Source of the DNA: Pogona vitticeps | Taxonomy: Eukaryota; Chordata; Lepidosauria; Squamata; Agamidae | NCBI RefSeq assembly: GCF_051106095.1 | Contig: NC_135784.1 | Coordinates: 151,687,428 to 151,751,427, forward strand | DNA length: 64,000 bases | Direction: 5' to 3' | In this document: one piece after another, positions 59,335-64,000 of the stretch | How the letters are laid out: the number at the start of each line of letters is the position of its first letter | Position numbering within the stretch: the stretch's first letter is position 1 | Position numbers and translations under genes: made by a program | Notes under the pieces: model-generated | What the model was told of the DNA's origin: nothing | Databases searched by the model: none | What the model saw: the letters and a program-made list of their open reading frames with translations, nothing else

Positions 59335-59635
59335 AAATCAGCTGCTACAAGGTATAGCGATAGCTTCCACCTTGGGCAGCTTTAAAAGGGCACTGAACAC
59401 ATTCATGAAGGATAGGCCATCAGTGGCTTCTAGTCATAATGGATAGATATTCCATATAGTATCAGAGGGAAAATTCCTCTCTCTGCAGTTGCTAAGGAGC
59501 ATGACCAGGTGCTCTGGCCTTCATGTTACACCTGTGGGCTTCCCAAAAGTATTTAGTTGGCTGCTGTGTGAACAGAATGTTGGACGAGGTGACCCATGGG
59601 CCTGATCCAGTCTGGCTCTTGTGTTCTAAATTTGC
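59335..59635 (+). mobile_element. CR1-like LINE 3' UTR fragment
   Basis: GGCCATCAGTGGCTTCTAGT, CTCTCTGCAGTTGCTAAGGAG, GTGGGCTTCCCAAAAGTATT, GACCCATGGGCCTGATCCAG follow the known sauropsid CR1/L3-like 3' end in order. Confidence 0.8.
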
Positions 59636-59992
59636 AAAGACCTGAAACCAGGTTAACCAGACAATGTATGCGAAACTAATTTAAGCACAAATAAAACACT
59701 AATAGAACTGAACTACTTGGACATATTTGAAGCTTTCACCATGCCCTACTTTTATAATATTGCAATAGAAGACAGATTTCTTTTGAGTTTACATTTTTAA
59801 TTTGCAGACTATTATTTTTATATACATACCACTGCATTTGAAAACTTAAATGAGAGAAGGTAAATCTTTTATCTTTTCTAGAAATGCAGGCTCCTGACTT
59901 TGACACTCTACCAAGAGGTAAGAATCATGGGTTTGAAGAGGGGCGGAATGGCCACACCAAACTAAAGACCCACTGAGTCAATTGGACTAAAG

Positions 59993-60060
59993 TAATTTAT
60001 TTATTTATTTGATTTATACCCTGCTCATCTGGTCAAATCGACCACTCTGAGTAAGTACTG
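59993..60060 (-). mobile_element. LINE 3' tail, reversed
   Basis: (TTTA)n then GATTTATACCCTGCTCATC, TGGTCAAATCGACCACTCTG. Same family as 61811. Confidence 0.65.
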
Positions 60061-60449
60061 ACTTAACTATTTACCAGTTAATTCAATGGGCCTATTCTAG
60101 TTGGAAATTACAATTAATTTCAAGCCAATGTTTTAAAGAAAAACTTGGGCTGTAAAGCCCTGGAAATTATGCTCAGAAGGACAGAAGTCTTTTAATTTGA
60201 TTCAATTGTCTTAAAGCCAGAAGTGTATCTGAGAAGGACCACCGTGATTTCCTGTTTTCAGGAAAAAAGGCACGTATTTTGCCAAGAAATCTCACCTTGG
60301 CAGCTTTCCATTTCTAAAAGAGCCCAAAATTAAGAAATAAAGGCATCTGATTTAAATAAGTTTTGAAGCTCATGAAGAGCACCACCCCTGGAAATATGGA
60401 AATGCTCATGAAACATGTACCACATTTTCTCTTACAAGGAGAAAATTGT

Positions 60450-60706
60450 AAGTTCTCTGTATATATTACAGTTCATTTAATGGAACTAAATTAATGAAAA
60501 AAAAGTTAAAGAGGGGAAGTTGGGATCTAGTAAGCTAGTGTACAGGGCTAGTGCCACCCATTTCCTGAAGTGGTTTAGGAATAAAAGAACATGGCATCCA
60601 GATGTTAAGATTCCTGGATAGTCAACTTTGGGACTTAGTGAGAGCGGAATGTCAGTTGCGCATGTCATCTCCCTGCTAGATCAGAGTGTCCGGAGTCTCA
60701 TGGACA
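60450..60706 (-). other. ATG101: Probable ATG101 3' UTR
   Basis: The sequence after the ATG101 stop is not a recognised repeat for about 230 nt. A candidate variant poly(A) signal ATTAAA (minus strand) occurs at 60476-60481. No canonical AATAAA was seen closer. The true 3' end could be further downstream. Confidence 0.4.
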
Positions 60707-62483
60707 TCAGAGTGCCAAAGTGTCCTTGATGAGGCGTCGCATGGTGGTAGTGACAGACGTCCCAAGTGAGTCAGTGATCTGGTAAGAAATCTTGTAGAGG
60801 TAGGGCTGGACATCTCGCAGCCCTGTATCAAAGACATTGTCCACTTCAGACTGAGTAGGCATCTTCGGCAGGTATTCATGTCGGTTCATCACTTCCACAA
60901 TATTAATAATTTTTTCACAGAGCTTCTCACCCACCTTCTCCCGACAGATCTGCCGCTCCTGTTCGTTGGCAAGGTTCACCACATTCACTTTGACAGTCCA
61001 CACTTCCCAAGGGATGCATTCATCTGAGAAGGGCCACCGGGATTTCTTCTTCTGGTAGAACTCCAGAGAGATTTGGCCCATCCCATCATTGCCTGAGCTC
61101 CGCAGGGCATCCTGACAAAAGAGAAAAACAGTAACAGCTCAATCTTCAAGTTCTCTTATTTGCTGCTCCTTGCACCAAGAATTTGCTGGACAACAGTTAT
61201 GGTGGCTAGATAGTTCTATGGCCAGAATCATATATAAAATGACATACCATTCTAATCCATCTGAAAATAAACCTCACTGAAAGCAATGGACCTTATTTCT
61301 GAGTAGACATATCTTTCACATCACTGAAATAGGTTTTCAAAGAGAAGGCATGGTTTGTGCAGACATGGTCTGCATCTTCCAAAGACCTTTGCAATGTACA
61401 AGCACTTTTTCTAGATATAGCCCATCCCTCATATTAATGGACACTTCAAAATATTAGTGATTTATTATAATAAATCAATTATATCCCAACAAACTGAAGG
61501 ATACTCAGTTAATCAAATTAAACTGTATAATAAACAAATAAAGCATAAATATTTAAGTAGCAAACCATTAGTAATTTGTACCATCATAAAGGAGGAAACA
61601 GTTAATTAAAAACACACCAACTAACATTGTACCCAGAACTTGCTGATATGGTCAGATTTAACCTCCTTGGTTTGGATGTTCCGCAATTAAGAATGTCATC
61701 TTTTTCACACCTACACCATGCACTTCAAACAATAAAGAGAAGACGAATTGATTTCTTGGATAGGCTTATATGTATGTCAAGGTCAGAGTCCTTGTGAGAG
61801 GGTTATTACAGATTCATTTTATTTATTTATTTATTTATTTGATTTATACCCCCCCCATCTGGTCTACTCAATCACTCTCGGCGGCTTCCAGTATAGGATA
61901 AAACAATAAAACACAAGAACATTACATAATCATTTGATACAGTTACAATAAAATAGAGTGAGAATAAAATAAGGAATAGAAAAGAAATCAGGTATTGAGT
62001 GGAGGGAAGGTCTGGATGTACAACCATGTTTTTAATTTACCCTAGTCCTAGACAGTTTAAGGCTTTTCAAGGTTGCACCTTGAACCACCTGGTAACAGCC
62101 AGTCTCCTGACTTCAGAGAAAACTTTTGTAGCTAAATTGTGGATCATTCGAACTTTCTGAGCCACCTTTGTAGAGAAATCCACAAAGTGATAAACTGGTC
62201 AGAAAATAATAATAGAAAAAACAAACTTTACCTTGAATTCCCCAACAGCTTTTCTCAACGCCCTGTCAAGTTCCTCAGAAGAGACTCTGACATAGGTGAA
62301 ATCAATGAAGTCACAATCAACATCTTGTGTGCCAACTGTTCCAATGGAATAGGTCCCTTCCTTCTTGTAATGGAATTTCCCTGTGCTGCGATGCAGCAGT
62401 ATGGTGTGCAGAACAGCCAGCATGGCTTCTTCAATTTGACGACCCTCAACTGAGATCTCTAACACCTCTGAACGGCAGTTCAT
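60707..62483 (-). CDS. ATG101: Autophagy-related protein 101 (two coding exons)
   Basis: Subunit of the ULK1-ATG13-FIP200-ATG101 complex that starts autophagosome formation. It is a HORMA-fold protein that pairs with and stabilises ATG13. Coding exons on the minus strand are 62232-62483 (84 codons, M1-K84) and 60707-61111 (134 codons plus stop), joined in phase 0 by a 1120-bp GT-AG intron. The product is 218 residues, the same length as human and close to identical by eye. Most differences are conservative, such as [11 protein letters not shown] for the human EVSVEGRQVEE. The WF-finger tip residues W-P-F, which recruit downstream factors, are intact in KSRWPF, in the second exon. Stop TGA is at 60707-60709. 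There is no disruption. Confidence 0.98.
61228..61315. mobile_element. Decayed palindromic MITE in ATG101 intron
   Basis: CACTGAAAGCAATGGACC and TTATTTCTGAGTAGACAT fit the element whose consensus holds ACTTCTGAGTAGACATGCAT. Confidence 0.55.
61811..61990 (-). mobile_element. LINE 3' tail in ATG101 intron, reversed
   Basis: (TTTA)n, GATTTATACCCCCCCCATC, TGGTCTACTCAATCACTCTC then an A-rich stretch. Minus-orientation L2/CR1-like end. Confidence 0.65.
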
Positions 62484-62519
62484 CTTTGCTTTTGGGAAGG
62501 CTAATGAATAAGGTGTCCT
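62484..62519 (-). other. ATG101: ATG101 5' UTR portion with splice acceptor
   Basis: On the minus strand a pyrimidine-rich tract ending TTGTTAG sits at 62520 onward, followed by 36 nt before the ATG. The start codon exon therefore begins with noncoding sequence, and at least one untranslated first exon should lie upstream. None was recognised between 62520 and 64000, so the promoter is probably outside the window. Confidence 0.75.
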
Positions 62520-62638
62520 CTAACAAAAAAAAGAGAGTGTGTCAATAGAACATAATGATGATTTCCGTGGAGAGCAGGAATATCCAATACCAAAGTCTTA
62601 CTCTATTGCATAAAATTACACCAGTGGACTGACTAGAG

Positions 62639-63134
62639 CAGACCTGGGCAAAGTGCGGCCCACGGGCCACATACAGCCCACAAGCCACTCCTGTCCAGCC
62701 CACCCTTCGCCGCTGAGTGAGCCGGAGCGCCGGCTCCAGTCACCCAGCACAGCAGTAAGGAAAACTTGCGAGATCTGATGCTGGGATCTCGCAAGTTTTG
62801 ACTGTTACTCTTGAGCCACAGACTGTGGAGCCTGTGGCTCAAGAGGCTGGAAATGATCCTTGCGCAGGTGACGTGATGACGCATCACGTTGCCTGCGGGG
62901 GATAGAAGACAGTAGGAGAGGAAGGCTACGGGGGAACGGAGGACAAGCAATTTAGCTCAGTGTTGGGGTTTTTTCTCTCTCCCCTCCCTCTGCGGTGAAT
63001 GAATTACAACACTCACAAAATTAACTCCCTAAAACATCACTATTTCATTTTATTTTTAAGTAAAGTTGGTTCAGCCCCCAAACACTGTTCAGATTTTTCA
63101 TGTGGCCCCCTATAGAAATTAATTGCCACCCCTG
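62639..63134. mobile_element. Nonautonomous hAT element, 496 bp
   Basis: Starts CAGACCTGGGCAAAGTGCGG and ends inverted TTGCCACCCCTG. Perfect 8-bp target duplication GACTAGAG at 62631-62638 and 63135-63142. No transposase frame. It sits just upstream of the ATG101 coding exon. Confidence 0.92.
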
Positions 63135-63142
63135 GACTAGAG

Positions 63143-63300
63143 TGATGAGAACTCAAGAGAACAGGGTTCAAATTCCATCTTGACCATTCAACTCCCTGGG
63201 TGACCTTGGCCAATCACATACTCTTCATTTGATCTATCCCACAGGGTTACAGGCAGGAGAAAAGCCATGTACACTGCCATGAATTCACTGGAGGAATGAT
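63143..63300 (+). mobile_element. tRNA-derived SINE, split by the hAT insertion
   Basis: GGGTTCAAATTCC (box B), CCCTGGGTGACCTTGGCCAA, ATCCCACAGGGTTACAGG, then GAAAAGCCATGTACACTG. The expected SINE head is not beside it. CAGTGGACTGACTAGAG on the far side of the hAT element is a plausible head remnant. Confidence 0.72.
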
Positions 63301-63304
63301 TAGA

Positions 63305-64000
63305 CATGAAAGAAACAAATGATTTTCTGATTTTGCAAGTGAAGTTCAGTAGAGTGATGGTTCAAAAGTGGTCCTTTTGCAAGTGTAGTTTGATTTAAAC
63401 AAGATGTGTGCTCCCACTGTGCACTTTAATATGTGCCTTTGCTGCACATTCCTGGTGAGGATTAAGGAGTATTCCTCAAGAGTAAGAAAGCAGTAACAAT
63501 CAGGAACAGCAATTTTCTGTTTAAGAATTAGTAGTATTTCCCTAAAATTGGAGCAATTTCATAGCTTACAAGATAGGTTTTTCTTGTAAGAGTCTGTCTG
63601 GCAAAGAAACATAAGAACATATTGCTTTAAAAAAATCAGAGAGATTGAATGAATATTGTGGCAGATTTGCCATTTGGGACATAAGTAAAACATAATATTT
63701 TTAGTCTTTTCCAGAGAAATGTGTGTTCTTAATTTGCATATGAGCCTGGTATGAATTCTAGGGATGTTGGCGGGTGCTATTTGGTTTTATTTTAGATAAA
63801 AGTGGGATTGAAAATATCTAGTTAATGAATGTGCATGGGTACCTACTTCTCCAGTACATAAGAATAATCATGATGCAAACCTTTGGTTCCAATGTAAATG
63901 TGGATAACTAACACAACACAATAAACTCATTAAAGGTGGAAAGTATGTTTGTAGTAGGTTCTGTTATGAGGAAATAGCATCCTGTAAATATGTACACTAT
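63305..64000. other. No gene recognised
   Basis: AT-rich. The untranslated first exon of ATG101 was not identified here. Confidence 0.5.

Overview
The window is vertebrate nuclear DNA, most likely from a squamate reptile (lizard or snake). The evidence is the repeat mix: BovB/RTE LINE fragments, a SINE with a BovB-like 3' tail and a 13-bp target duplication, CR1- and L2-like LINEs, several tRNA-derived SINE families, many small hAT elements, Penelope-like relics and long tetranucleotide arrays (TTTC, GATA, TAAA). Species was not determined.

Two protein-coding genes are secure, both on the minus strand. ATP5F1B, the catalytic beta subunit of mitochondrial ATP synthase, is complete at about 48.75-56.7 kb. 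It has ten coding exons with every splice junction readable, giving 531 residues, and a CpG-island promoter. Two of its introns (2 and 4) each carry a box C/D snoRNA of the SNORD59 (U59) type, with the same guide against 18S rRNA. ATG101, a subunit of the ULK1 autophagy-initiation complex, follows at 60.7-62.5 kb as two coding exons giving 218 residues, with a 5' UTR splice acceptor. Its promoter is outside the window or unseen.

From 1 to 48.7 kb no coding gene is recognisable. The stretch is a repeat-rich desert holding three orphan CpG islands (8.3-9.5, 17.3-18.3 and 23.2-24.1 kb). Two of them contain a good minus-strand splice donor after GC-rich, exon-like sequence. In human, BAZ2A lies directly downstream of ATP5F1B in the same orientation and has noncoding 5' exons, so these islands may be alternative first exons of a minus-strand gene whose coding part lies left of the window. 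That is inference.

The rest is a layered record of mobile elements. hAT elements with readable 8-bp target duplications lie at 2.5-3.5, 4.06, 13.8, 20.4, 40.9, 54.7 and 62.6 kb. A Tc1 transposon missing one end is at 44.7-46.0 kb and a Tigger-like MITE at 28.6 kb. A palindromic DNA element with internal GC-rich tandem units is at 58.2-58.8 kb. Penelope-like relics at 41.8 and 43.6 kb show hammerhead-ribozyme-like sequence. No new multi-gene system is visible. The most informative points are the paired intronic snoRNAs, the orphan islands, the hammerhead-like palindrome, the hairpin-bearing GC-rich hAT element and the ATP5F1B-ATG101 gene order, which differs from human.
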